Shown here one piece after another: positions 4,869 through 11,789 of a DNA stretch of 12,017 nt. The position numbers were made by a program, and so were the translations under genes. Source of the stretch: Caryophanales bacterium (lineage in GTDB: Bacteria; Bacillota_I; Bacilli_A; RFN20; CAG-288). The first letter of the stretch is position 1. Each line of letters opens with the position of its first letter. Location: NCBI GenBank assembly GCA_021621525.1, contig JAJVUU010000053.1, forward strand, positions 1 to 12,017, in the 5' to 3' direction. The notes below the pieces were generated by a model. It was given only the letters and a program-made list of their open reading frames with translations. It did no database searches and had not been told where the DNA came from.

Positions 4869-6399
4869 TTCGAACAGATTTGTAAAGCGTCTGATGATTC
4901 TTCTCATTGGAGTCATCGGTATTTTTGGTTTGTCCAGCTGTACAAAGAGCTTCTGTACGACTCAGGACAAAGCAAATCAACTTTATGCATATTATGGCGA
5001 CCTCTATGAGACCAGTGTCTCATACGATGAGGCCACAAACATCCAGAAAACCAATCGTCAGACCCTGTTCAATACCATGGAAACAAACGGCTATTCCAGA
5101 TTGGACAAGAAATTCCTGAATTTCATGGATGCCAAGGTCGACAGCTTTGTCAACACCAATTACACGCTTTGGACTGATGGCACACTGGCAAAGATTGAAG
5201 ACGCCAATACGGCCAAGAGCGTTGCCAAGAGCGTTGCCATCTATGCCGGTCTTGACACAGACGACAACGGCAACAAGAAAGTTGCTGATCTCTTCGCCAA
5301 CTTCGACAGCTGGTATGATGAAGCGATTCTAGACAGCTCCGTCGGTGTCCTCTATGCTCCGAGTTCGGCATATGTCAGCGTTCTGAAGAGCACCATGACG
5401 ACCAAGGTCAATGCTCTCCGTGGCTGTTTTGCACCGGAAGGCAGCACCTTCACCCAATATGAGTCTCCGATTTACATCGAAGGCAAGTCCTGGGGAGAAG
5501 CCTTCAGCGAATACGGATTCCTGGAAGGACTCTTCGTCTATCCGTTTGCATGGATCGTCCATCAGATTTCCAACATCAACATGAGCAATGGATGGATGCA
5601 GATTCTCGCCATCCTCATCATCACCTTGCTGGCACGTATCGTCACCGTCGTCTCCACACTCCTTCAGACAAAGACTCAGGCAAGGCAGCAGCAGATTCAA
5701 CCTCTGCTCAATCAGCTCGCCAAGAAATATCCTGAAAATCAGACGGATATGGATCAGAGAAGAGCCTATGCCATGGAAACTTCTCAGCTGATGAAGAAGA
5801 ACAAGATTCATCCGTTCCTTCCGTTGCTAATGATGATTCTTCAGTTCCCGTTGTTCATCTGCGTCTGGTCCTCACTTCAGGACAGTGCCGCACTTGCAGC
5901 CGGTAACTGGTTAGGTCTCTCCTTGATTACACCTGTCAGCCAGTGCTTCACATCCTATGGCACGACCAATGGTGCCATGGTCGGAATCTTCATCTTCATT
6001 GCCATGACGGTTGCAAACATCCTGGCCAGCGCCACCTCCCTCTTCTTCTCCACCTGGAGAACAAAGAACTTCGGAACCGTCAGCACACAGATGGATGCCA
6101 ATGGCAATCCTGTCGATCCTAACAAATCCATGAAATGGATGACCATCATCATGAGCGTCTTCGTCATCTTCATGGGTTGGAACTTACCTGCCGGTATGGG
6201 TATCTACTGGCTATTCGGTTCTGTCATCTCGATTATCCAAAGTATCATCATGGAAATGGTTCAGACCAGACATCGCCATAATTTTGCCAAGAACACCGGT
6301 GATGGTTCTACTCTCGCTGCCGTCAGAAGAAGCAAACATCACTCTGCTGACGGAAAAGCCGATAAGAAGAATAAATCTGATAAGCCTTTATGGAGGTAA
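4858..6399 (+). CDS. yidC: Membrane protein insertase YidC (Oxa1 family), lipoprotein form
   Basis: Inserts and folds inner-membrane proteins, alone or with SecYEG. The 513-residue protein starts with a basic region and a hydrophobic signal ending in a lipobox (GLSSC), so Cys28 should be lipid-modified after signal peptidase II cleavage. Residues 29-220 form a large outer domain. The Oxa1 core follows: a helix at about 245-268 with the conserved groove arginine (Arg260), a cytoplasmic hairpin (270-318), then helices at about 319-340, 370-398 and 427-465, ending in a basic tail rich in Lys/His. Typical Gram-positive YidC is 260-330 residues, so the outer domain is unusually long. The ATG at 4858 lies inside the end of rnpA, with AAAGGGGAAAAG upstream. 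A perfect 12-bp tandem repeat (5212-5235) encodes a duplicated AKSV. Confidence 0.95.
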   Translation: MRNNSNRFVKRLMILLIGVIGIFGLSSCTKSFCTTQDKANQLYAYYGDLYETSVSYDEATNIQKTNRQTLFNTMETNGYSRLDKKFLNFMDAKVDSFVNTNYTLWTDGTLAKIEDANTAKSVAKSVAIYAGLDTDDNGNKKVADLFANFDSWYDEAILDSSVGVLYAPSSAYVSVLKSTMTTKVNALRGCFAPEGSTFTQYESPIYIEGKSWGEAFSEYGFLEGLFVYPFAWIVHQISNINMSNGWMQILAILIITLLARIVTVVSTLLQTKTQARQQQIQPLLNQLAKKYPENQTDMDQRRAYAMETSQLMKKNKIHPFLPLLMMILQFPLFICVWSSLQDSAALAAGNWLGLSLITPVSQCFTSYGTTNGAMVGIFIFIAMTVANILASATSLFFSTWRTKNFGTVSTQMDANGNPVDPNKSMKWMTIIMSVFVIFMGWNLPAGMGIYWLFGSVISIIQSIIMEMVQTRHRHNFAKNTGDGSTLAAVRRSKHHSADGKADKKNKSDKPLWR

Positions 6400-6405
6400 C
6401 GACCT

Positions 6406-7050
6406 ATGAATAAATACGAAGGAAAAACCGAAGAAGAAGCCGTAAAGAAAGCCTGTGAAGATTTAGGCGTAGATCAGAAAGAACTGAAGTATCAGGTCAT
6501 CTCAGTCAAGAAAACCCTCTTCAGCAAGACTGTCACCATCGGCATCTATTCCATCAACGATGTCATCGTCTTTGCCGACGATTACATCAAACGCTGTCTG
6601 CGTGCCCTTGGGCTGGAAGGATCCACCGAAGCCAAGTACGAAGACGGAATCATCAAGCTCAACATCGTCACCAGCAGAAACAAGAACGTCATCGGAAGAA
6701 ACGGAGATACCCTCCGTTCCATCAACGAACTGACCCGTTCTGCATGCTTCAACCGTTTCGGCGGACATTATGGCATCCTTCTCAACTGCGACGGATACAA
6801 GGAAGCCAAATATTCCAAGTTCGAAGCCATCGCCAGAAGATACGCCAGGGAAGTACAGCGTACCCATGAGACTGTCATCCTCGATCCGATGACTTCCGAT
6901 GAAAGAAGAATCATCCATCAGGTTCTCACGGATGTCCCGAACATCAAGACCCAGTCCCTCGGAACAGGTCACAAGAGACATATCACCATTCAGTATGTCC
7001 AAAATACCGTCGTTGTTCCAGCTGATCAGAACGACGACGAAAACAACTGA
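6406..7050 (+). CDS. jag: RNA-binding protein Jag/KhpB (Jag-N, KH, R3H)
   Basis: RNA-binding regulator (also called EloR or KhpB) linked in other Gram-positive bacteria to cell elongation and small-RNA binding, usually together with KhpA. The 214-residue protein shows three domains in order: Jag-N (about 1-50, with the FSKTVTIGIYS segment), a KH domain (about 53-130) with its GxxG loop GRNG (97-100), and an R3H domain (about 137-197) with Arg167xxxHis171 and a final GHKRHITIQY strand. An acidic tail follows. A strong GGAGGT precedes the start, six bases after the yidC stop. Last gene of the operon; a strong terminator follows at once. Confidence 0.95.
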   Translation: MNKYEGKTEEEAVKKACEDLGVDQKELKYQVISVKKTLFSKTVTIGIYSINDVIVFADDYIKRCLRALGLEGSTEAKYEDGIIKLNIVTSRNKNVIGRNGDTLRSINELTRSACFNRFGGHYGILLNCDGYKEAKYSKFEAIARRYAREVQRTHETVILDPMTSDERRIIHQVLTDVPNIKTQSLGTGHKRHITIQYVQNTVVVPADQNDDENN

Positions 7051-7057
7051 CTTCATC

Positions 7058-7094
7058 AATCCCGGCATTGCTTCAGGGCATGCCGGGATTTTTT
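7058..7094 (+). terminator. Terminator of the rpmH-rnpA-yidC-jag operon
   Basis: Perfect 11-bp inverted repeat AATCCCGGCAT (7058-7068) / ATGCCGGGATT (7080-7090), 11-base loop, followed by a T run to 7094. It also shields jag from the minus-strand remnants that end at 7130. Confidence 0.93.
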
Positions 7095-7129
7095 GTGTCA
7101 AAATTCAAGCTGAAAACGATAGTCTGTCA

Positions 7130-7778
7130 TCATAAATCCATGCTGTCTGGATTCAACAGGAAATCAATGATATTGATGACCAAGTACCCTTTCTTAGTAT
7201 GCCATGGTTTTCCTAAATCCTGGGTAACGATTATTTTCTTGAATGAATCACCGATTCTATCCAATGAGGATGTTTCCTGCTTCAGTTTTTCTTCATCAGG
7301 AATCGAAAACGCAGACTGAATATAATAACGTCTGCTGCCTTTATTGCAGACAAAATCTACTTCCAACCGGACAATCTGCTGTTTTTGGGATTTGTTCAAC
7401 ACCGCATGATCGATGATACCGACATCGACGTTATAACCACGGATTGTCAATTCGTTATATGTGATGTTCTCCATAAAGGCGGATTGGTTCTCTTCCTTTT
7501 TCGGATATGGCAAACTGAATTTCATCCAAAAGAATATAGGACATCTCATTTTTATTTGCGATTTTATCATGCAGATAATCCGAAAGTTTATTTGGATTTC
7601 TATATCCCCGGTTCAAATCATCATCCAATGCCAATGTGATGATGTTATCTTCCTTGATTCCGGATTCAAGAAGGCAACTTTTTCCACAGCGTCTCATTCC
7701 TGTAACAACCTTTATGGGACCATTTTCTCTTCTGCTGATCGGCTGATTCAAATAGATATCACATTTTATCAATTTCAT
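7130..7778 (-). pseudogene. Remnant of an AAA/DUF4143 ATPase, internally deleted and frameshifted
   Basis: The N-terminal part (7778 to about 7509) encodes an AAA_14-type P-loop: a Walker A GMRRCGKS (residues 27-34), ALDDDLNRGYRNP, and Walker B ILLDEIQ (82-88). The match stops right after Walker B. In another frame, from about 7486 to the TGA at 7130, comes the typical DUF4143 C-terminus (FMENITYNELTIRGYNVDVG ... VRLEVDFVC ... KKGYLVINIIDFLL). Intact members are usually 400-480 residues; here only about 215 codons remain, so roughly half the protein is missing at one junction. Family role is uncertain even when intact (some are linked to toxin-like or abortive functions). The preserved ends suggest a fairly recent loss. 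Both frame fragments could still be translated, but not as a working ATPase. Confidence 0.88.
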
Positions 7779-8185
7779 ACAACAGCCTCTTACGGAAGTC
7801 CTCCATCACAATGTAGAAGACATTACTGGAGACAAACAGACTACAGGAAACAATGAATACGACAAGGATGGTCATCTGGATGGCATCTCTTGTCTTATAC
7901 CATTCCGGATCATAGCCGAGTATCTTGTATCCGTGCCGATGAAGTCCATCGCATTGGAATTGGCAACGGTATAGAGAATTCTCTGGGCAGACTGACGGCA
8001 GGCTCTGGCATAATAGCCATATCCGCCGACATCCGGACCAAATGCCTTGAAGTTCTTCACATCATCTCCGCCATCAGGAAAATCCGTACCGGCCATGACA
8101 CCATAAGTCATGGACATTCCGCCGTTTGGATAATAATCCGTGATGGAAAATCCACGCATACCAAGCACATCTCTGAGGCAAAGTA
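7759..8185 (-). pseudogene. Remnant of a family 3 glycoside hydrolase (beta-glucosidase-like) C-terminal region
   Basis: From about 8183 to 7950 the minus strand encodes the end of a GH3 catalytic domain: LRDVLGMRGFSITDYY, whose Asp matches the catalytic nucleophile region, then GVMAGTDFPDGG and QSAQRILYTVANSNAM. The 5' part is absent; recognisable homology begins right after the plsX stop codon. After NSNAM the frame runs to a stop at 7872, while a second frame carries GYKILGYDPEWYKTRD and one strong transmembrane helix (ILVVFIVSCSLFVSSNVFYIV), ending at TGA 7759. I infer one gene broken by a frameshift, because some Bacillota GH3 enzymes with swapped domains end in a membrane anchor; the tail could instead belong to another lost membrane protein. 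It overlaps the start of the ATPase remnant by 20 bases. Confidence 0.72.
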
Positions 8186-8205
8186 CAAAATAAAATCCAG
8201 CCTGG

Positions 8206-9189
8206 TCAGCAAAAATTTTGCTTTTTTTCAGAAGCGATCTCGTTCCTCATCAATTCAATGAAATGGTTTTCATCCAGTCTGATGATATCCTTGACGACAG
8301 CCTTGACGGATTTGCGATTGGAAGCCCCATGGGCCTTCATGACAATCTTGTCAGTTCCTAAAAGGATTGCACCGCCAAGTTCATTATAGGCAAACATCTC
8401 ATAGAGCTGTCTTGCCGTCTTTTCCTCATGGTTCATCTCAGCCATCCTGGCACCGATGAGACCGACAGACTCTGCATTCTTCAAAATGACATTTCCAGAA
8501 AATCCGTCGCAGGCAACGACATCTACCTTATCCATAAAGACATCGCTTCCTTCGATGTTTCCAATAAAATTCAAACCGGATTCCTGGAAGAGCGGAAAGG
8601 CGGCTCTTCTGAGGGAGTCTCCTTTGGTATCTTCTTTGCCGACATTCATCAATCCGACACGAGGATTGTCAATCCCACAATAAGATTTCATCAATGCTGA
8701 GCCAAGCTGACCAAACTGCAGAAGCTTATCTTCCCTGATTTCGATGTTGGCACCGCAATCTACCAGGCAGAACAGCTTATGATGGATGTTATAAAGGAAG
8801 CTTGCCAGGACCGGGAAATTGACCTGTGAAAAACAGCCGATGTGCCTGATGGATGAAACAAGGATCATCCCAGTAGGTCCGGCTGAAAAGACGCCGATAG
8901 CTTCTCTATGGCTTTTGGCATAGTCAAAGGCATCGACGATGGAACAATGTCCCTTGAAGCGAAGCATCGACATGGCATCATGAATATCATCATCCAGAGG
9001 TTTGGAATCCAGAATGACATAGTCATCGATGTTCTCCCCCTCCTTCTTCAGAACCTCATGAATATGCTTTTCAGTTCCTACAAGGACAAATCGATAATTG
9101 GGAAAGCAATGGCGGCTGTCAATGGCTCCTTCGACGATTTCCACTTCTCCCCTGTCGGAGCCAAGCGTATCAATCACAATTTCTTTCAT
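8206..9189 (-). CDS. plsX: PlsX-like acyl-ACP:phosphate acyltransferase (divergent)
   Basis: PlsX converts acyl-ACP and phosphate to acyl-phosphate, the first step of phosphatidic acid synthesis with PlsY, at the inner face of the membrane. The 327-residue length is normal. Family segments seen are an N-terminal DTLGSDRGE (usually DAMGGDxxP), LMNVGKEDTKGDSLRRAA, NFIGNIEGSDVF, DVVACDGFSGNVILK and KAHGASNRKSV. Changes in the N-terminal signature make this a divergent member, so it may be a paralogue. I prefer the ATG at 9189, since the TTG at 9195 has no better site; the upstream ribosome binding site is weak (CGGTGA), suggesting coupling to the preceding gene 18 bases away. Instead of the usual acpP/rnc neighbours it follows unknown membrane-protein genes and is followed by a decayed glycosidase. 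Confidence 0.85.
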   Translation of the reverse strand: MKEIVIDTLGSDRGEVEIVEGAIDSRHCFPNYRFVLVGTEKHIHEVLKKEGENIDDYVILDSKPLDDDIHDAMSMLRFKGHCSIVDAFDYAKSHREAIGVFSAGPTGMILVSSIRHIGCFSQVNFPVLASFLYNIHHKLFCLVDCGANIEIREDKLLQFGQLGSALMKSYCGIDNPRVGLMNVGKEDTKGDSLRRAAFPLFQESGLNFIGNIEGSDVFMDKVDVVACDGFSGNVILKNAESVGLIGARMAEMNHEEKTARQLYEMFAYNELGGAILLGTDKIVMKAHGASNRKSVKAVVKDIIRLDENHFIELMRNEIASEKKQNFC

Positions 9190-9207
9190 ATACAAATCAT
9201 GGAAACA

Positions 9208-9432
9208 TCACCGCTTGAAGAGGTGGAAAAGAGCCAAGGAGAGAAGGGTAGCGACGGCACCAGACACCATCATGATGATGGAAATCGTCTTTGAAAAATC
9301 CTCTCTCCCGAAGAAGGCAAGCCCGACCCACAAAGCAGAAAAGACGATGACGGCAAACAAGCACAGCAACGTAAGTTTGAAGTTGCTCCACACGGAATGG
9401 CTTCTTTTCAAGGATTCCTTATCGTTTTCCAT
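9208..9432 (-). CDS. Small two-helix membrane protein, unknown
   Basis: A 74-residue protein with a charged N-terminus (ENDKESLKRSHS) and two predicted transmembrane helices at about 18-41 and 50-71, joined by a short loop (GREDFSK). It has a strong AGGAGG four bases before the ATG. It lies eight bases after the DUF1294 gene and 18 bases before plsX, so it is almost certainly co-transcribed with them. I do not recognise the family. The clean ribosome binding site and tight spacing on both sides argue that it is real. Confidence 0.75.
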   Translation of the reverse strand: MENDKESLKRSHSVWSNFKLTLLCLFAVIVFSALWVGLAFFGREDFSKTISIIMMVSGAVATLLSLALFHLFKR

Positions 9433-9440
9433 AAAACCTC

Positions 9441-9737
9441 CTAGATGGCAAAAGCAAATATCGCAAGCAGGACAAGAACGGCACTCTGCATGATCAAAGC
9501 AAAATAGATGGTGATGGAAAAATAAGCCTTGTTTGTCTTATGATGTGCACAAAGCCTTCCAAAGAAAGCACCGAAAGCACCATTTAAAACAGCTGTAGAA
9601 AGAAGAGTTTTCTCTTTTATCCTTGTTTTTTCTGAAATTGCCAACTTTTTATCATGCATAAAAAGCGAAAAAGAAGACAAAGACATCAGTACCATCAAGG
9701 CAGCATACGAAAGAAACAATATCTGATGATATGTCAT
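9441..9737 (-). CDS. DUF1294 family membrane protein
   Basis: A 98-residue integral membrane protein. An N-terminal helix (about 5-27) is followed by the family core RIKEKTLLSTAVLNGAFGAF (39-58) with the Gly-Ala-rich helix, then HHKTNKAYFSI (65-75), the counterpart of the usual RHKTxKxxF, and a last helix (about 76-97). The family is widespread but has no assigned function. The usual FRHKT reads AHHKT here. It starts 11 bases after the preceding gene's stop and is the second gene of the unit. Confidence 0.8.
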   Translation of the reverse strand: MTYHQILFLSYAALMVLMSLSSFSLFMHDKKLAISEKTRIKEKTLLSTAVLNGAFGAFFGRLCAHHKTNKAYFSITIYFALIMQSAVLVLLAIFAFAI

Positions 9738-9748
9738 ATCCTATTTCC

Positions 9749-10210
9749 TCAATAATAGCAGACCATCTCGGTCTGGAAGGATCCAAAAAGACCGACCTTC
9801 TGCTTCACCTTCATAATCAGATGCAGCTCCTTCTCACCACCTGTCTTTTCGACAAGTTCAAAAAGGGAATAATATTTCCTGTCGCTCTTATAGACCAAGG
9901 CAAGTTTTCCATCAGAGACGATGTTCTTTTCGACATTATAGGTGTAGAACTGGCTAATTTCAAAATTATATTCCTGGCCCTTTCGGATATCCGCATTTTT
10001 GATATCCGTAGAAGAAAGAACATAATCAGCAATGATTTCCTTCCCCTTTACATAGTCCTTGGTCAATTCCTTGGCTTCGATGCCAAAAGCATTGTCCGGC
10101 TTGAAAGGATAGATGGTCTTCTCACATCTTCGCCAAAGATAATCGATGACATTCTCACTGCTGAACAGGTTCGTCCTTGTCTCATAAAGATTTTCGTTTT
10201 CTTGATCCAT
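9749..10210 (-). CDS. Hypothetical soluble protein, first gene of the plsX-like unit
   Basis: A 153-residue protein with no signal peptide or membrane helix; charged, rich in Lys, Glu and Tyr, with a beta-strand-like second half (YNFEISQFYTYNVEKN, KLALVYKS, KYYSLFELVEK, ELHLIMKVKQKVGLF). I do not recognise the family. The ATG at 10210 is preceded by AAGGATGAG, and a TATAAT lies about 22 bases upstream on the minus strand (10232-10237); the longer frame from 10240 would begin inside that box. It heads the four-gene unit that ends with plsX. Confidence 0.65.
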   Translation of the reverse strand: MDQENENLYETRTNLFSSENVIDYLWRRCEKTIYPFKPDNAFGIEAKELTKDYVKGKEIIADYVLSSTDIKNADIRKGQEYNFEISQFYTYNVEKNIVSDGKLALVYKSDRKYYSLFELVEKTGGEKELHLIMKVKQKVGLFGSFQTEMVCYY

Positions 10211-10231
10211 AGTCTCATCCTTCTTTTGTCC

Positions 10232-10237
10232 ATTATA
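10232..10237 (-). promoter_or_regulatory. Probable -10 box of the plsX-like unit
   Basis: Perfect TATAAT on the minus strand, 21 bases ahead of the ATG at 10210. No good -35 is visible at 16-18 bases. It lies back-to-back with the thyA promoter region. Confidence 0.45.
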
Positions 10238-10345
10238 CAATAATTCGCATACCGATTTCCTTTGCTTTGGACATTTTCTTCAAAACCATCCTATAAGTAG
10301 ACATGATTGATGGTCTTATCAGGCAAAGGAATCCAAAGCTTTCTC

Positions 10346-10374
10346 TTAAAGTAGAGACAAAAATCCACTATAAT
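10346..10374 (+). promoter_or_regulatory. thyA-dfrA promoter
   Basis: Perfect TATAAT (10369-10374) with a weak TTAAAG (10346-10351) as -35 at 17 bases. AGGAGG lies at 10389-10394, just before the thyA start. The 10285-10314 stretch contains a 6-bp inverted repeat ACCATC/GATGGT that could be an operator but may be chance. Confidence 0.5.
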
Positions 10375-10400
10375 AATGAGCATTCTTAGGAGGAACCTAC

Positions 10401-11231
10401 ATGTCCATAGCAGATAAGATATTCATCGACAACATGAATGACATCCTGAACAACGGAGTCTGGGATACCGATTATCCCGTAAGACCACACTGGGAAGACG
10501 GGACACCTGCACATACCATCAAGAAATTCGGCATCGTCAACCGTTATGATCTTCAGAAGGAACTGCCGATTCTCACCATAAGGAAGACTGCCTTCAAAAG
10601 CTGTCTTGATGAGATACTTTGGATCTGGCAGAAAAAGAGCAACAACATCCACGACCTTCATTCCCACATATGGGATTCCTGGGCCGATGAAAACGGAAGC
10701 ATCGGTAAGGCCTACGGCTACCAGCTTGGAAAGAAAGCCATCTATCCGGAAGGTGAATTCGATCAGGTAGACAGAGTCCTCTTCGATTTGAAGAACAATC
10801 CGCATTCCAGAAGAATCATGACCAACATCTATAATTTCGAAGACCTGCATGAGATGAACCTCTATCCCTGCGCCTATTCGATGACCTTCAACGTATCCGG
10901 AAACAAGCTCAACGGCATCCTCAACCAAAGATCGAACGACATGCTGACAGCCAACAACTGGAACGTCCTCCAGTATTCCATTCTCCTGATGATGTTTGCC
11001 CAGGTCAGCAATCTTGTACCCGGAGAACTCGTCCACGTCATCGCCGATGCCCATATCTATGACAGACACGTCGATATGGTCAAGGAAATCATCCAGAAGC
11101 CTCAGCATAAAGCCCCTGTCTTGAAGATCAATCCGAACGTAAAGAACTTCTACGACTTCAAAAAAGAAGACTTCGAGCTTGTCGGTTACGAATATGAAAC
11201 CCTGGACAAGAAGATTCCAGTAGCCATCTGA
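10401..11231 (+). CDS. thyA: Thymidylate synthase ThyA
   Basis: Makes dTMP from dUMP using methylene-tetrahydrofolate, which is oxidised to dihydrofolate. The 276-residue protein has the phosphate-binding SRR (136-138), the catalytic cysteine in LYPCAYS (Cys157), NQRSNDMLTANNWNV (175-189) and the nucleotide-binding DAHIYDRHVD (216-225). The residue after the active-site cysteine is Ala instead of the usual His. Together with LWIWQKKSN (73-81), this points to the type known from Bacillus subtilis ThyA and phage phi3T, and not the E. coli type. It has a strong AGGAGG. The stop is one base from the dfrA start, so the two enzymes that use and regenerate folate are made together. Confidence 0.95.
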   Translation: MSIADKIFIDNMNDILNNGVWDTDYPVRPHWEDGTPAHTIKKFGIVNRYDLQKELPILTIRKTAFKSCLDEILWIWQKKSNNIHDLHSHIWDSWADENGSIGKAYGYQLGKKAIYPEGEFDQVDRVLFDLKNNPHSRRIMTNIYNFEDLHEMNLYPCAYSMTFNVSGNKLNGILNQRSNDMLTANNWNVLQYSILLMMFAQVSNLVPGELVHVIADAHIYDRHVDMVKEIIQKPQHKAPVLKINPNVKNFYDFKKEDFELVGYEYETLDKKIPVAI

Positions 11232-11232
11232 T

Positions 11233-11748
11233 ATGAAACTCATCGCCATATTGCATGCCGACAGCAAATGGGGCATCGGAAGAAAGAACGACCTCATGTT
11301 CCATCTGAAGAAGGATATGAAGTTCTTCCGCGAGACAACCAAGGGACATACCGTCGCCATGGGAGAGAACACCCTTCTCTCCTTCCCGGAAGGAAAGCCG
11401 TTGAAGAACAGGATCAACATCGTGCTCTCCAATGACGTATCCCATGAATACAAGGACGGCATCATCAACGTCCATTCCTTCGAGGATTTCAAGAAGATGA
11501 TCAAATCATCCTTGGAAAAGGATGACGTCTATATCATCGGTGGAGCAAGCATCTATCATCAGATGCTTCCCTACTGCAATGAAGTCCTTCTCACCAAAGT
11601 CTTTGCCGATGGCCATGCCGAAGTCTTCTTCGACAACCTGGATGAAAACAAAGACTATGAACTGATAGAAGAATCCCCTGTCGAAGAAGACAACGGCTAT
11701 CAGATTCAGTTCACAACCTATCGCAACAACAATCCTCGGAAACTCTGA
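11233..11748 (+). CDS. dfrA: Dihydrofolate reductase
   Basis: Reduces dihydrofolate from the ThyA reaction to tetrahydrofolate with NADPH; the target of trimethoprim. The 171-residue protein has WGIGRKNDLMFHLKKDMKFF (13-32), with Asp28 as the expected catalytic acid, then MGENTLLSFPEGKPLKNR (43-60), IIGGASIY (101-108) and LTKVFADGHAEVFF (120-133). The pattern resembles clostridial DHFRs, with Phe23 replacing the usual Trp next to the active site and Glu in place of the common basic residue of MGRKT. There is no separate Shine-Dalgarno; translation likely depends on coupling to thyA one base upstream. The symbol folA would be equally valid. Confidence 0.95.
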   Translation: MKLIAILHADSKWGIGRKNDLMFHLKKDMKFFRETTKGHTVAMGENTLLSFPEGKPLKNRINIVLSNDVSHEYKDGIINVHSFEDFKKMIKSSLEKDDVYIIGGASIYHQMLPYCNEVLLTKVFADGHAEVFFDNLDENKDYELIEESPVEEDNGYQIQFTTYRNNNPRKL

Positions 11749-11764
11749 TTTCCTTCTGATGCAA

Positions 11765-11789
11765 GCCGGATTCATCTCCGGCATTTTTT
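11765..11789 (+). terminator. Terminator of thyA-dfrA
   Basis: GCCGGA (11765-11770) and TCCGGC (11777-11782) form a 6-bp GC-rich stem with a 6-base loop, followed by ATTTTTT. Confidence 0.88.

Noticed and set aside
5329..5811. 160-codon minus-strand frame inside yidC
   Set aside because: Entirely within a secure gene, with no ribosome binding site or recognisable domain.
3033..7072. Shared 11-mer CCGGCATTGCT in two terminators (3033-3043 and 7062-7072)
   Set aside because: Both lie in the stem-loop of ordinary terminators, and GC-rich stems often look alike; not evidence of a dispersed repeat family by itself.
7679..7690. Sequence TTTTTCCACAG resembling a DnaA box
   Set aside because: Single copy, one mismatch or more, and it lies in the P-loop region of the ATPase remnant; no cluster is present.
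8207..8229. AT-rich hairpin AGCAAAAATTTTGCT followed by a T run, on the plus strand
   Set aside because: The stem is A/T-rich, has almost no loop and spans the plsX stop codon in the antisense direction; no plus-strand gene ends here.
9731..10243. 170-codon plus-strand frame opposite the first gene of the plsX-like unit
   Set aside because: The minus-strand gene has the better ribosome binding site, promoter and operon spacing; the plus-strand frame has none of these.
10386..11504. 372-codon open frame on the minus strand opposite thyA and dfrA
   Set aside because: It is a shadow of two certain genes, caused by codon bias; no ribosome binding site, and the translation resembles no protein family.
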